Assembly: GCF_021698975.1 (NCBI RefSeq)
Contig: NZ_SSXA01000009.1
Span: forward strand, 1 to 64,000
Length of the DNA: 64,000 nt
Direction: 5' to 3'
Origin: Blastococcus sp. KM273128
GTDB lineage: Bacteria; Actinomycetota; Actinomycetes; Mycobacteriales; Geodermatophilaceae
The notes beneath the pieces were generated by a model. The model saw only the letters and a list, made by a program, of their open reading frames with translations, did not search any database and was not told where the DNA came from. Position 1 is the stretch's first letter. Each line of letters begins with the position of its first letter. Shown piece after piece: positions 16,307 through 24,739 of the stretch. The translations under genes were made by a program, and so were the position numbers.

Positions 16307-16354
16307 TCCGGGATGTCGGGGCCTGAGACAGCCGCACGGCCCCGACATCCCGGA
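16307..16354. terminator. Bidirectional terminator, 17-bp stem
   Basis: Perfect 17-bp inverted repeat beginning TCCGGGATGTCGGGGCC (16307-16323) and its complement (16338-16354), with a 14-base loop, between the convergent marR and enoyl-CoA hydratase genes. Confidence 0.75.
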
Positions 16355-16370
16355 AGTCGGCGCACCCGGG

Positions 16371-17270
16371 TCAGCCGGGGTGCACGTCCTCCGGCGGCAG
16401 CGGCCAGCGCGGCACCCCGGCGACCTCGCCCTCGGGCAGCCGCGCCGGGAACCGCGGCGCCCGCTTCTCCAGGAACGCGGCCACGCCCTCGGCCGGGTCC
16501 GGCCCGTCCCCCAGCTCGACCAGGGCCCGGGACTCCGCGCGGTGCGCGTCCCACGGCGAGGGCGCGCCGAGCATCGACCACAGCAGCTGCCGCGCCGCGC
16601 CCACCGCGACCGCGCTCGTGTTGTCGGCGATCTCCCGGGCCAGCGAATGCGCCGTCGGCAGCAGCTCCTCGTCGGGCACCACCCGGGAGACCAGCCGCCC
16701 GCGCAGCGCCTCGGCCGCGTCGAACACCCGGCCGGTGGCCACCCACTCCATGGCCTGGCTGATGCCGACCACGCGGGGCAGGAACCACGAGGAGGCCGCC
16801 TCCGGCACGATCCCGACCCGGCCGAAGACGTACCCGAAGCGGGCCGACTCCGCGGCGATCCGGACGTCCATCGGCAGGATCATGGTCGCGCCGATGCCCA
16901 CCGCAGGGCCGTTGACCGCGGCGATCACGGGCTTGCGCAGCGCCGCGAACGGCAGCGAGGCCACTCCCCCGGCGTCCCGCGGGAAGCCGCCGATCTCCTC
17001 GCTGAGCGGGCCGGGCGGGCGCACCCGGGTGCGCCGGTCGCCGAAGGTGTCGGGCCCGCCGGCGAGGTCGGCGCCGGCGCAGAAGGCCCGGCCGGCCCCG
17101 GTCACGAGCACGACCCGGACGTCGTCGTCGGCGTCGGCGGCCGCCGCGACCCGGGTGAGCTCGTCGGCCATGGTGAGGGTGAACGCGTTGAGCCGGTCGG
17201 GCCGGTGCAGCGTGACGGTCGCGACGCCGTCGGCCACCTCGTACCGCAGCTCGGTCAGCTCGCCGGTCAC
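16371..17270 (-). CDS. Enoyl-CoA hydratase/isomerase family protein
   Basis: Crotonase-fold enzyme acting on acyl-CoA in beta-oxidation. GTG 17270 (GTGA overlap with the dehydrogenase stop) gives 299 residues. The oxyanion-hole segments are AFCAGADLAG and KPVIAAVNGPAVGIGATMILPMD. A Glu-rich acid site follows at RVGIVPEAASS, where the first catalytic Glu of classical hydratases is replaced by the isomerase-like pattern. It is the last gene of a three-gene operon with two acyl-CoA dehydrogenases, an arrangement like echA13-fadE17-fadE18 of mycobacteria. It probably hydrates the enoyl-CoA made by them; the substrate class (fatty acid or steroid side chain) is not visible. Confidence 0.9.
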   Translation of the reverse strand: MTGELTELRYEVADGVATVTLHRPDRLNAFTLTMADELTRVAAAADADDDVRVVLVTGAGRAFCAGADLAGGPDTFGDRRTRVRPPGPLSEEIGGFPRDAGGVASLPFAALRKPVIAAVNGPAVGIGATMILPMDVRIAAESARFGYVFGRVGIVPEAASSWFLPRVVGISQAMEWVATGRVFDAAEALRGRLVSRVVPDEELLPTAHSLAREIADNTSAVAVGAARQLLWSMLGAPSPWDAHRAESRALVELGDGPDPAEGVAAFLEKRAPRFPARLPEGEVAGVPRWPLPPEDVHPG

Positions 17271-18265
17271 CGCCCGCCGCCCAGCGCCCCGGTGACGGCC
17301 AGCCGCGCGACGGCGTCGAGGTGCTCGGCCTCGTCGCCGAGCAGCAGCCGGTCGACCTTGGCCCGCCGCCAGTACAGGTGCGCGTCGTGCTCCCAGGTGA
17401 AGCCGATGCCGCCGTGCACCTGGATGAGGGTGCTCGCCGCCCGCTCGAAGGTCACCGCCGCGCACGCCTTGGCCGCCGACGCCGCCACCGGCAGCTCGGC
17501 CGGGTTGCTGTCGGCCGCCCACGCCGCCCACCAGACCAGCGAGCGGAGCTGCTCCACGCCGACCCACGCGTCCACCAGCATGTGCTTGATCGCCTGGTAG
17601 GAGCCGATGCGCCGGCCGAACGCCTCCCGCTCCTGGGCGTAGGCCACGCCCAGCTGCACGCACCGGTCGGCGCCGCCGAGGTCCTCCGCGGCCATGACGA
17701 CCGCGCCCACCTGGCGGGCCCGCGCCCACAGCGCGCCGGCGTCGGCGGTCAGCACCCGGCGGGAGGTCAGCCGCACCGACGCCAGCCCGCGGGTGGCGTC
17801 CATCGGCCGGCCGGGCACGACCTCGCCCTCGCCGACCACGAGGTCGCCGCCGTCGAGGCCCAGGAAGAGCGTCGCGTCGGCGGCGTCCACCGAGGGGGCC
17901 GAGCCGTCCACCGCGCCGTCGAGCACGGCGAACGCCGTCGAGCCGTCGGCCAGCTGCGCGGCCAGGTCGGGGGCGTCGGCGAGCAGGACGGCGGCCCGCG
18001 CGGCGGTCACCAACGAGGGGGCGGCGAGCACCGCGCCGCCCTGCTCGGCGACGACGGCGAGGTCGAGCAGCGGGCGCCCCGACCCGCCGGCGGACTCCGG
18101 CACCGTGATGCCCAGGAAGCCGATGTCGGCCAGCGCCTTGCGGCCGGGCTCCAGCCGGCCGCCCTCGAGCCCGGCGCGGGCGGCGGACGGCGAGGCGTTG
18201 CCGCGGTAGAAGTCGCGGGCGCCGTCGGCGATGTCGCGCTGGTCGGCGTCGAGGTCGAAGTTCAT
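17267..18265 (-). CDS. Acyl-CoA dehydrogenase family protein (second subunit type)
   Basis: FAD-dependent acyl-CoA dehydrogenase, 332 residues from ATG 18265. The C-terminal part has EAFGRRIGSYQAIKHMLVD and the flavin-dimer segment QVHGGIGFTWEHDAHLYWRRAK, while the middle flavin-binding region is shortened and divergent, as in the partner subunits of actinobacterial alpha2beta2 dehydrogenases. The ATGA overlap with the next upstream dehydrogenase supports a heteromeric enzyme. Its stop overlaps the hydratase start. Likely substrate: CoA thioester of a bulky or side-chain acid; inferred from the family. Confidence 0.9.
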   Translation of the reverse strand: MNFDLDADQRDIADGARDFYRGNASPSAARAGLEGGRLEPGRKALADIGFLGITVPESAGGSGRPLLDLAVVAEQGGAVLAAPSLVTAARAAVLLADAPDLAAQLADGSTAFAVLDGAVDGSAPSVDAADATLFLGLDGGDLVVGEGEVVPGRPMDATRGLASVRLTSRRVLTADAGALWARARQVGAVVMAAEDLGGADRCVQLGVAYAQEREAFGRRIGSYQAIKHMLVDAWVGVEQLRSLVWWAAWAADSNPAELPVAASAAKACAAVTFERAASTLIQVHGGIGFTWEHDAHLYWRRAKVDRLLLGDEAEHLDAVARLAVTGALGGGR

Positions 18266-19482
18266 CGCGTCCCTCCCGAGAAAGGAGCGGTCTTGTCGTT
18301 GCGCGGCTCCGGCGGCAGGCCCAGCACCCGCTCGCCCAGGATGTTGCGGAGCACCTGGTCGGTGCCGCCGGCGATGCTGATGCCCGGCAGCCACGACTGG
18401 GTGCGCTGCCAGCGGTCGTCGCCGTCGGCCGTCGCGGCGTAGACGGCGTCGTCGCCGAGCAGCCGCACCCCGGCGTCGGCCATGAGCAGGCCGGCCTCGG
18501 TGCCGGCGAGCTTGCCGGCGCTCGCCTCGGGCCCGGGGATGCCGCCCTGGCTGAGCACGGTCAGCCGTCGGTAGCCGGTGTAGCGGGCGGCGAGCGCGGC
18601 GACCACCGCCCGGCCGACCGCCTGGCGGGCCAGCACCTGCCGCTCGGGGTCCAGCCGCGGCAGCCGCTCGCGCGCGTGCTCGGCGAACTCCTCGACCGGG
18701 GCCCCGATGGCGCCGCCGGCCCCGCCGATGGCCACCCGCTCGTTCATCAGCGTGGTGAGCGCCACCCGCCAGCCCTCGCCGGGCTCGCCCAGCCGCTCCT
18801 CGTCGGGGATGCGGACGTCGTCGAAGAAGACCTCGTTGAAGTCGGCCTGCCCGCCCATCTGGCGCAGCGGGCGCACGGTGACGCCGGGGGCGTGCATGTC
18901 GACGACGAACATCGTGAGCCCGGCGTGCTTGGGCTTCGAGGGATCGGTGCGGGTGAGCAGGATGCCGTAGTCGGAGACGTGCGCGAGCGTCGTCCACACC
19001 TTCTGCCCGTTGACCACCCAGTCGTCGCCGTCGCGGACGGCGGTGGTGCGCAGCGCGGCGAGGTCGGAGCCCGAGGCGGGCTCGCTGAACAGCTGGCACC
19101 AGACGTCGTCGGCGCGCAGCAGGCGGGCGAGGTAGCGGTCGCGCTGGGCCTGGCTGCCGTGGGTGATGACGGTGGGCCCGCACATGCCGATCCCGATGTG
19201 GTTGATCAGCGCCGGCACCCGGGCGCGGGCGAGCTCCTGGCCGACGATCGCCTGCTGCACCAGCGTGCCGCCCTGCCCGCCGTACTCGCGGGGCCAGGTG
19301 ACGCCGACCAGGCCCGCCTCGGCGAGCACCCGCTGCGTGCGGCGCATCTCCGCCTCGTGGGTGCGGGCGTCGATGCCCTCCTGGCCGGGTGCGAGGTGCA
19401 GCAGCTCGCCGGCGTGCTCCTCGAGCAGGGCCCGGACCCGCGCCCGGTACGCGGCCTCGTCGGGGCTGTCGTCGAAGTCCAC
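18262..19482 (-). CDS. Acyl-CoA dehydrogenase family protein
   Basis: First gene of the fadE-fadE-ech operon. GTG 19482 is chosen because GAGAGG lies seven bases upstream; the in-frame GTG at 19488 would overlap the ribosome site. The 406 residues include the N-terminal helical domain, the flavin/substrate strand WCQLFSEPASGSDLAAL, the second half of the flavin fold around WVVNGQKVWTT, and a C-terminal PGISIAGGTDQVLRNILGERVLGLP motif. It very likely pairs with the next-encoded dehydrogenase. Transcription starts opposite a TetR gene with a 22-base palindrome in between. Confidence 0.92.
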   Translation of the reverse strand: MDFDDSPDEAAYRARVRALLEEHAGELLHLAPGQEGIDARTHEAEMRRTQRVLAEAGLVGVTWPREYGGQGGTLVQQAIVGQELARARVPALINHIGIGMCGPTVITHGSQAQRDRYLARLLRADDVWCQLFSEPASGSDLAALRTTAVRDGDDWVVNGQKVWTTLAHVSDYGILLTRTDPSKPKHAGLTMFVVDMHAPGVTVRPLRQMGGQADFNEVFFDDVRIPDEERLGEPGEGWRVALTTLMNERVAIGGAGGAIGAPVEEFAEHARERLPRLDPERQVLARQAVGRAVVAALAARYTGYRRLTVLSQGGIPGPEASAGKLAGTEAGLLMADAGVRLLGDDAVYAATADGDDRWQRTQSWLPGISIAGGTDQVLRNILGERVLGLPPEPRNDKTAPFSGGTR

Positions 19483-19538
19483 GGGCACGCCTCTCGTCGG
19501 TGAGCGGGGGTCGGCCGCAGCGTGACAGGCGTCACCCG

Positions 19539-19560
19539 GAACGGTCAACGGTGACTGTTC
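19539..19560. promoter_or_regulatory. Putative TetR operator
   Basis: A 22-base palindrome, GAACnGTCA-ACGG-TGACnGTTC, with 8-bp arms interrupted once, lies 57 bases before the dehydrogenase start and 31 bases before the divergent tetR start. A second symmetric site GTGAC-AGGC-GTCAC lies at 19522-19535. Both suit a TetR dimer regulating the two directions. Confidence 0.6.
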
Positions 19561-19591
19561 GCCGCCGCCGGCACGGCCTACTGTTCCGCGG

Positions 19592-20245
19592 ATGAGCGCC
19601 GAGCCCGTCGCCGCCGGCGCCGCTCCCGGGCCCCGCTCGCGCTCGGAGCGGACCGCGGACAGCCGCCTGCTGATCCTCGACGCGGCCGTCGCCTGCCTGG
19701 TCGAGGAGGGGTTCGCCGGCGCCTCGACGCTCGCCGTCCAGGCGCGGGCCGGGGTCTCCCGCGGCCGGCTGCTGCACCACTTCCCCTCCCGCGCCGAGCT
19801 GCTGGTGGCCGCCGCCGAGCACCTGTCGACGACGCAGCTGGACGAGGTGCGGCGCCGGGCCGCGGCGCTGATGCGGGACGAGCCGACCGGCCGCGAGCGC
19901 GTCGAGCGGGCCATCGACCTGATGTGGGCGACGTTCCACGAGCCCCCGTTCTGGGCGGCGATGGAGCTCTGGACGGCGGCCCGCACCGACCCCGAGCTGC
20001 GGGCGGCGCTGCGCGGCGAGGAACGCCGGCTCCGGGCGGCGATCGGGGCGGTGGCCGACGGCATCTGGGGCCCGGAGATCGCCGGGGCACCCACCTACGC
20101 CGACCTCTGCGAGCTGCTGTTCACCAGCATGCGCGGGGTCGCGCTGGTCTACGCGTTCGAGGACCGGCCGGCCGCCACCGACCCGCACCTGGCGCTGTGG
20201 AAGCGCCTCGCCGCCCGCCTGCTCGCGCTCGACAGTCAGGGTTGA
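19592..20245 (+). CDS. TetR family transcriptional regulator
   Basis: Dimeric repressor of the TetR/AcrR family, 217 residues. The N-terminal HTH spans about 25-70, with LILDAAVACLVEEGFAGASTLAVQARAGVSRGRLLHHFPSRAELL. The rest is an all-helical ligand pocket ending in LWKRLAARLLAL. It is divergent from the acyl-CoA dehydrogenase operon and directly precedes an acyl-CoA ligase gene on its own strand, so it likely controls both sides of this catabolic locus in response to an acyl-CoA. Confidence 0.92.
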   Translation: MSAEPVAAGAAPGPRSRSERTADSRLLILDAAVACLVEEGFAGASTLAVQARAGVSRGRLLHHFPSRAELLVAAAEHLSTTQLDEVRRRAAALMRDEPTGRERVERAIDLMWATFHEPPFWAAMELWTAARTDPELRAALRGEERRLRAAIGAVADGIWGPEIAGAPTYADLCELLFTSMRGVALVYAFEDRPAATDPHLALWKRLAARLLALDSQG

Positions 20246-20308
20246 CCGCGTTCCCTCCGGGCCGCCAGCATGACGCGGGTCACACTCCCCCCGGCTGAGG
20301 AGAAGCCC

Positions 20309-21904
20309 GTGAGCGTCCAGATCCCGGTCCTGCGCGGCCGCGGCATGACGATGAGCGACATGCTGGCCCGGCACGCCCGCACCAGCCCGGACGCCCCGGC
20401 GCTGCGCTTCGAGGGGACCGGCCGCACGTACGGCGAGCTCGACGAGCGGGTGGACCGGCTGGCCCGGGCGCTGCACACGCGCGGGGTGCGCACCGGCGAC
20501 CGGGTGGCGGTGCTGGCGCTCAACGGCATGGAGACGTGGGAGGCATACCTCGCCGGCGTGCGGCTGGGCGCGGTCGTCGTCCCGGTCAACTTCCGGCTGG
20601 TCGCCGACGAGGTCGCCTACGTGCTCACCGACTCCGGCGCCGTCGCGCTCGTCGTGGACGGCCCGCTGGCGGAGGTCGCGGCGAAGGCGCGGGAGCAGGC
20701 CCCGGGCGTCACGAGCGCGCTGGTGATCGGCGGGGGCGACGCCGGGCCGGGCAGCGAGGACTACGCGGCGGCGCTCGACGCGGCCGGCGGGGACCCGGTC
20801 GACGTCGTCGTGGACGAGGACGCGGCCGCCTTCATCATGTACACCTCGGGCACGACCGGGCGGCCCAAGGGTGCGGTGCTGACCCACCGCAACCTGATCA
20901 TGCACGCGTTCAGCCAGATCACCACGCTGGGCTGGGACCCCGACGACCGGGTCGCCGTCCCCGGGGCGCCGCTGTTCCACATCGCCGGGCTGGCCGGCGG
21001 GCTGCCGCCACTGCTGCTCGGCGGCGTCCACGTGATCCTGCGGTCGGGCGCCTTCGACCCGGCGGCGACCCTGGACCTGATGGAGCGGGAGCGCGTCTCC
21101 AGCATCTTCCTGGTGCCGGCGATGTGGGCCGCGGTGCTGGCGGTGCCCGACCTCGCCGCGCGCGACCTCTCCGCCCTGCGCCGGGTCTCCTGGGGAGCAG
21201 CGCCGGCGTCCACCACCCTGCTGCGCGCACTCATCGACGCCTTCCCGCAGGCCGAGGTGGTCACCGCCTTCGGGCAGACCGAGTGCAGCCCGGTCACCTG
21301 CCTGCTCCGCGGCGAGGACGCGGTGCGCAAGATCGGCTCGGTCGGCACCCCGATCCTCAACGTCGAGGTGCGGGTCGTCGACGACGCGATGGAGGACGTC
21401 CCGCAGGGCGAGGTCGGCGAGATCGTCTACCGCAGCCCGATGGTGATGAAGGAGTACTGGGGCAAGCCGGAGGCGACCGCCGAGGCCTTCGCCGGCGGGT
21501 GGTTCCACTCCGGCGACCTGGTGCGCCAGGACCAGGACGGCTACTTCTACGTCGTCGACCGCAAGAAGGACATGATCATCTCCGGCGGGGAGAACATCTA
21601 CTGCGCCGAGGTGGAGAACGTGCTGGCCGCCCACCCGAAGGTCGCCGAGGTCGCGCTCATCGGCGTGCCCGACACCCGCTACGGCGAGGCGCCGCTGGCC
21701 GTCGTCGCCCCGCGGGACGCGGCCGACCCGCCGACGGCCGAGGAGCTGGCCGCGTTCTGCCGGGAGCGGCTGGCCCGCTACAAGAACCCGCGGGAGTACT
21801 CGGTGGTCGGGGCGCTCCCCCGCAATCCCAGCGGCAAGGTGCTCAAAACCGCGCTGCGGCGGGAGCACTCGGCCGGCTCGCTGGTCGCCGACCCGGTGGT
21901 GTGA
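20309..21904 (+). CDS. AMP-dependent acyl-CoA synthetase (FadD-like)
   Basis: Adenylate-forming ligase that activates a carboxylic acid to its CoA thioester with ATP. GTG 20309 follows a GAGGAG site; an in-frame ATG at 20270 is possible but has no ribosome site. Length is 531 residues. Motifs in order: P-loop MYTSGTTGRPKGA, the GQTECSP A5 motif, GWFHSGDLV and DGYFYVVDRKKDMIISGGENIY (A7-A8 hinge), and PRNPSGKVLKTALR with the catalytic Lys near the C-terminus. All key residues are present. It sits behind tetR and opposite the dehydrogenase operon, so it probably supplies their substrate. Confidence 0.92.
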   Translation: MSVQIPVLRGRGMTMSDMLARHARTSPDAPALRFEGTGRTYGELDERVDRLARALHTRGVRTGDRVAVLALNGMETWEAYLAGVRLGAVVVPVNFRLVADEVAYVLTDSGAVALVVDGPLAEVAAKAREQAPGVTSALVIGGGDAGPGSEDYAAALDAAGGDPVDVVVDEDAAAFIMYTSGTTGRPKGAVLTHRNLIMHAFSQITTLGWDPDDRVAVPGAPLFHIAGLAGGLPPLLLGGVHVILRSGAFDPAATLDLMERERVSSIFLVPAMWAAVLAVPDLAARDLSALRRVSWGAAPASTTLLRALIDAFPQAEVVTAFGQTECSPVTCLLRGEDAVRKIGSVGTPILNVEVRVVDDAMEDVPQGEVGEIVYRSPMVMKEYWGKPEATAEAFAGGWFHSGDLVRQDQDGYFYVVDRKKDMIISGGENIYCAEVENVLAAHPKVAEVALIGVPDTRYGEAPLAVVAPRDAADPPTAEELAAFCRERLARYKNPREYSVVGALPRNPSGKVLKTALRREHSAGSLVADPVV

Positions 21905-21940
21905 GCAGGGCTCGCCGACAGGGGGCGCGGTCGCGCAGGG

Positions 21941-21963
21941 ATCCGCGCGCGATCTGCGCGGAT
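21941..21963. terminator. Weak hairpin between convergent genes
   Basis: ATCCGCGC (21941-21948) pairs with GCGCGGAT (21956-21963) around a 7-base loop, between the convergent ligase and patatin genes. Short stem and no U-tract. Confidence 0.4.
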
Positions 21964-21984
21964 GCGCACACCGTCGGGCCGGGC

Positions 21985-22839
21985 TCAGCCCGTCCAGGCC
22001 TCCCCGACGCGCGTCACCACCGACGCCGCCTGCGCACGCCCGGCCCGCGCGGCGGGCTCCCGGGCGGCAGGGTCGAGCACGTTGCGGCCGATCGCCGCGC
22101 GGGCCGCCTCGTCCGGGGCGACGACGGCGACGCGGGCCGAGACCATGCCGGTGACCTGGGCGTCGACGCTGGCCATCGGCCCCACCCCGCGCGGGATGGG
22201 CGCCAGCACGACCAGCCGGTCGCAGCCCTGGGCCAGGTCGGCGTTGGCCGCCGAGCGCATGCCGCCGTCGATGTACCGGCGGCCGTCGATCGTGACCGGC
22301 GGGTAGACGCCGGGCACCGCGCAGCTCGCCGCGACGGCCTGCACCAGCGGGACGCCGGAGTCCCGGCCGAAGGTGCGGAACTCGCCCGTGGCGGCGTCGA
22401 CCGCGGTGACGAGCAGCTCCCGCTCGGGCCACTCGCGGGACACCAGCCGCGAGCCGATCACGTCGAGCCGCTCCTGCTCGGTCGGCGTCGCTCCGGCCTT
22501 CTCGGCCGCCAGGGCCAGCGACCCCACGCGCCGCCGGAACTCGACGTCGCGACCGCGGCTGACGATCATCGCCCACGCGTAGCGGGCGAGGTTGCCGCGG
22601 GTCATCCGCGCCACCTTCTCCTGCGACGGCGGCTCCAGCTGGCGGGCGTACATCTCCTCGAGCGGGGCGCCGCTGGTGAGCTGCGCGCCGACGACCGAGC
22701 CGGCCGAGGTGCCGACGACGAGCCCCGCCCCGGTGAGGTCCACCCCGGCCTCGGCCAAGCCCGCGAGCAGCCCGATCTCCCAGGCGATGCCGGTGATCCC
22801 CCCACCGCCGAGCACGAGGGCGGTCCGCTGGTCGCTCAT
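21985..22839 (-). CDS. Patatin-like phospholipase family protein
   Basis: Serine-aspartate dyad lipid hydrolase of the patatin family. The 284 residues start with LVLGGGGITGIAWEIG (glycine-rich oxyanion loop), then the nucleophile elbow VGTSAGSVVGAQLTSG (GxSxG) and the dyad Asp in YIDGGMRS. No signal peptide, so it is cytosolic or peripheral. It is divergent from a second acyl-CoA ligase gene 82 bases away; releasing fatty acids from lipid would feed that ligase. The ATG at 22839 is well placed. Confidence 0.9.
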   Translation of the reverse strand: MSDQRTALVLGGGGITGIAWEIGLLAGLAEAGVDLTGAGLVVGTSAGSVVGAQLTSGAPLEEMYARQLEPPSQEKVARMTRGNLARYAWAMIVSRGRDVEFRRRVGSLALAAEKAGATPTEQERLDVIGSRLVSREWPERELLVTAVDAATGEFRTFGRDSGVPLVQAVAASCAVPGVYPPVTIDGRRYIDGGMRSAANADLAQGCDRLVVLAPIPRGVGPMASVDAQVTGMVSARVAVVAPDEAARAAIGRNVLDPAAREPAARAGRAQAASVVTRVGEAWTG

Positions 22840-22921
22840 GGGTCACATCCTCACAGAACCCTCGACACGGCCTGTGAGCTGGGCCACCCTGTGGCTCAGG
22901 TCACCCGACGAGAGGAAACGA

Positions 22922-24664
22922 ATGACCACCGTGCAGTCCGCCCCGGCAACCACCACGGCCAGCTGGCCGCCCGGGTTGCCCCGGTCCCTGGACTACCCGA
23001 GCGTGCCGGTGGGGTCGATCCTCCGGGCCGCCGTGCGCCGGTGGGGTGACCGGACGGCGTTCGTCGACCACGACGTGCCGCTCACCTTCACGGAACTGGG
23101 TGCACGGGCGCACGCGGTGGCCGGCTGGCTGGCCGACCACGGCATCGGGCGGGGCGACGTCGTCGCCGTCCACATCCCGAACTGCCGCCAGTACCCGCCG
23201 CTCTACTACGGGATCCTGCTGGCCGGCGCCACCTTCTCCCCCACCAACCCGCTGCTGCCGGCCGCCGACCTCGCCGCCCAGCTGGACGACGCCGGCGCCA
23301 CGGTGCTCATCACCTGGGACCAGGTGCTGCCCTTCGTCCGCGGCGCGGTCACGCAGACCGGGGTGGAGACCGTCGTCGTCACCGGCGAGGCGCACACCCT
23401 CGACTTCGCCGCCCGCCTCGACGGCCTCGAGCCCGCCGACGTCGACCTCGCCGACCTGCTGGCCGGGGACCCGACCGACCGGCACCTCGATGCCGGAATC
23501 GACGTCGCCACCGACCTCGCGCACCTGGCCTACACCGGCGGCACGACCGGCGTCAGCAAGGGCGTGGAGCTGCCGCACCGCCAGGTCGTGACCAACGTCG
23601 TGCAATCGGGCTGCTGGACCGCCGGCGCCCTGCCCGTCCTCGACGAGGAGGGGGACGTGACCCTGCAGCAGGTGCTCGGCCCCGACGAGTGCCCGACCCG
23701 GCTGGGCGAGGCCCGGATCATCAACCTGACGCCGTGGTTCCACGCGATGGGTGCGATCGGCTACCTCAACGGCATGGTCATGGGCGGCACGATGACCGTC
23801 ATCCACATGCGCTTCGACCCGGTGAAGTACGTCGAGGACATGGTCCGGTACGAGGTGACCTCGATCGGCGGCGCACCCCCGGTCTTCGTGGCGCTGCTGC
23901 AGGTGCCCGGGTTCGCCGAAGCCGACCTCTCGCACGTCCGCGGCATCAGCAGCGGCGCCGCCCCGCTGCCGGTCACGCTCATCCAGAAGATGCAGGCGCT
24001 CATGCCCAACGCCACGATCGGCGAGGGCTACGGCCTGACCGAGGTCACGATGATGGCCACCGGCAACCCCACCTTCCGGTCGGGCACGCGCAAGCCCGGC
24101 ACCGTGGGCGTGCCGATCTTCGACACCGAGATCACCATCCGCCCGATCGGCGGCGGCGACCCGCTGCCGCCCGGCGAGCGCGGCGAGGTCTGCATCCGCG
24201 GCCCCCAGGTGATGCGCGGCTACGCGCACCGCCCGGAGGCCACCGCCGAGTCGATCGACGCCGACGGCTGGTTCCACTCCGGCGACGTCGGCATCCTCGA
24301 CGAGGACGGGTACCTCGCGATCGTCGACCGCACCAAGGACATGCTGCTCTACAAGGGCTACAACGTGTTCCCGCGGGAGCTCGAGGAGGTCCTCTTCGGC
24401 GTGCCGGGCGTCGCCGGGGCCGCCGTCGTCGGCCGGCCCGACGAGGAGGCCGGCGAGCTGCCGGTGGCCTACGTGGTGCGCAAGGACGACGCCGACGGCG
24501 CCGCGTTGACCGCGGAGTCGGTCATGGCCGCGGTCAACGACAAGGTGACCCCGTACAAGCGGCTGCGCGACGTGCGGTTCATCGACGCGATCCCGGTCTC
24601 GGCGGCCGGCAAGGTGCTCAAGCGGGAGCTCGCCGCCCGCGAGCGCGAGGCCGTCGAGGGCTGA
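22922..24664 (+). CDS. AMP-dependent acyl-CoA synthetase/ligase
   Basis: Second adenylate-forming ligase, 580 residues from ATG 22922, with AGAGGA seven bases upstream. The motifs are LAYTGGTTGVSKGVELPH (P-loop variant), GEGYGLTEVTMM, GWFHSGDVGILDEDGYLAIVDRTKDMLLYKGYNVFPRELE, and SAAGKVLKRELA with the C-terminal catalytic Lys. The YTGGTTG P-loop and the long insert before ARIINLTPWFHAMGA place it in the long-chain fatty acyl or aryl-acid group. It is divergent from the patatin gene. The frame's upstream extension to 22592 is antisense to that gene and is excluded. Confidence 0.92.
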   Translation: MTTVQSAPATTTASWPPGLPRSLDYPSVPVGSILRAAVRRWGDRTAFVDHDVPLTFTELGARAHAVAGWLADHGIGRGDVVAVHIPNCRQYPPLYYGILLAGATFSPTNPLLPAADLAAQLDDAGATVLITWDQVLPFVRGAVTQTGVETVVVTGEAHTLDFAARLDGLEPADVDLADLLAGDPTDRHLDAGIDVATDLAHLAYTGGTTGVSKGVELPHRQVVTNVVQSGCWTAGALPVLDEEGDVTLQQVLGPDECPTRLGEARIINLTPWFHAMGAIGYLNGMVMGGTMTVIHMRFDPVKYVEDMVRYEVTSIGGAPPVFVALLQVPGFAEADLSHVRGISSGAAPLPVTLIQKMQALMPNATIGEGYGLTEVTMMATGNPTFRSGTRKPGTVGVPIFDTEITIRPIGGGDPLPPGERGEVCIRGPQVMRGYAHRPEATAESIDADGWFHSGDVGILDEDGYLAIVDRTKDMLLYKGYNVFPRELEEVLFGVPGVAGAAVVGRPDEEAGELPVAYVVRKDDADGAALTAESVMAAVNDKVTPYKRLRDVRFIDAIPVSAAGKVLKRELAAREREAVEG

Positions 24665-24672
24665 GCCGGTCC

Positions 24673-24705
24673 GTGCCGCCGCACCCCGTTCGGGTGCGGC
24701 GGCAC
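24673..24705 (+). terminator. Terminator after the acyl-CoA ligase gene
   Basis: Perfect 14-bp hairpin, arms 24673-24686 and 24692-24705 with loop CGTTC, starting 8 bases after the stop. It has no U-tract, as usual in high-GC actinobacteria. Confidence 0.75.
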
Positions 24706-24739
24706 GCAACCTGGCGCTGCCCTCACTATCGTCCGCGGC

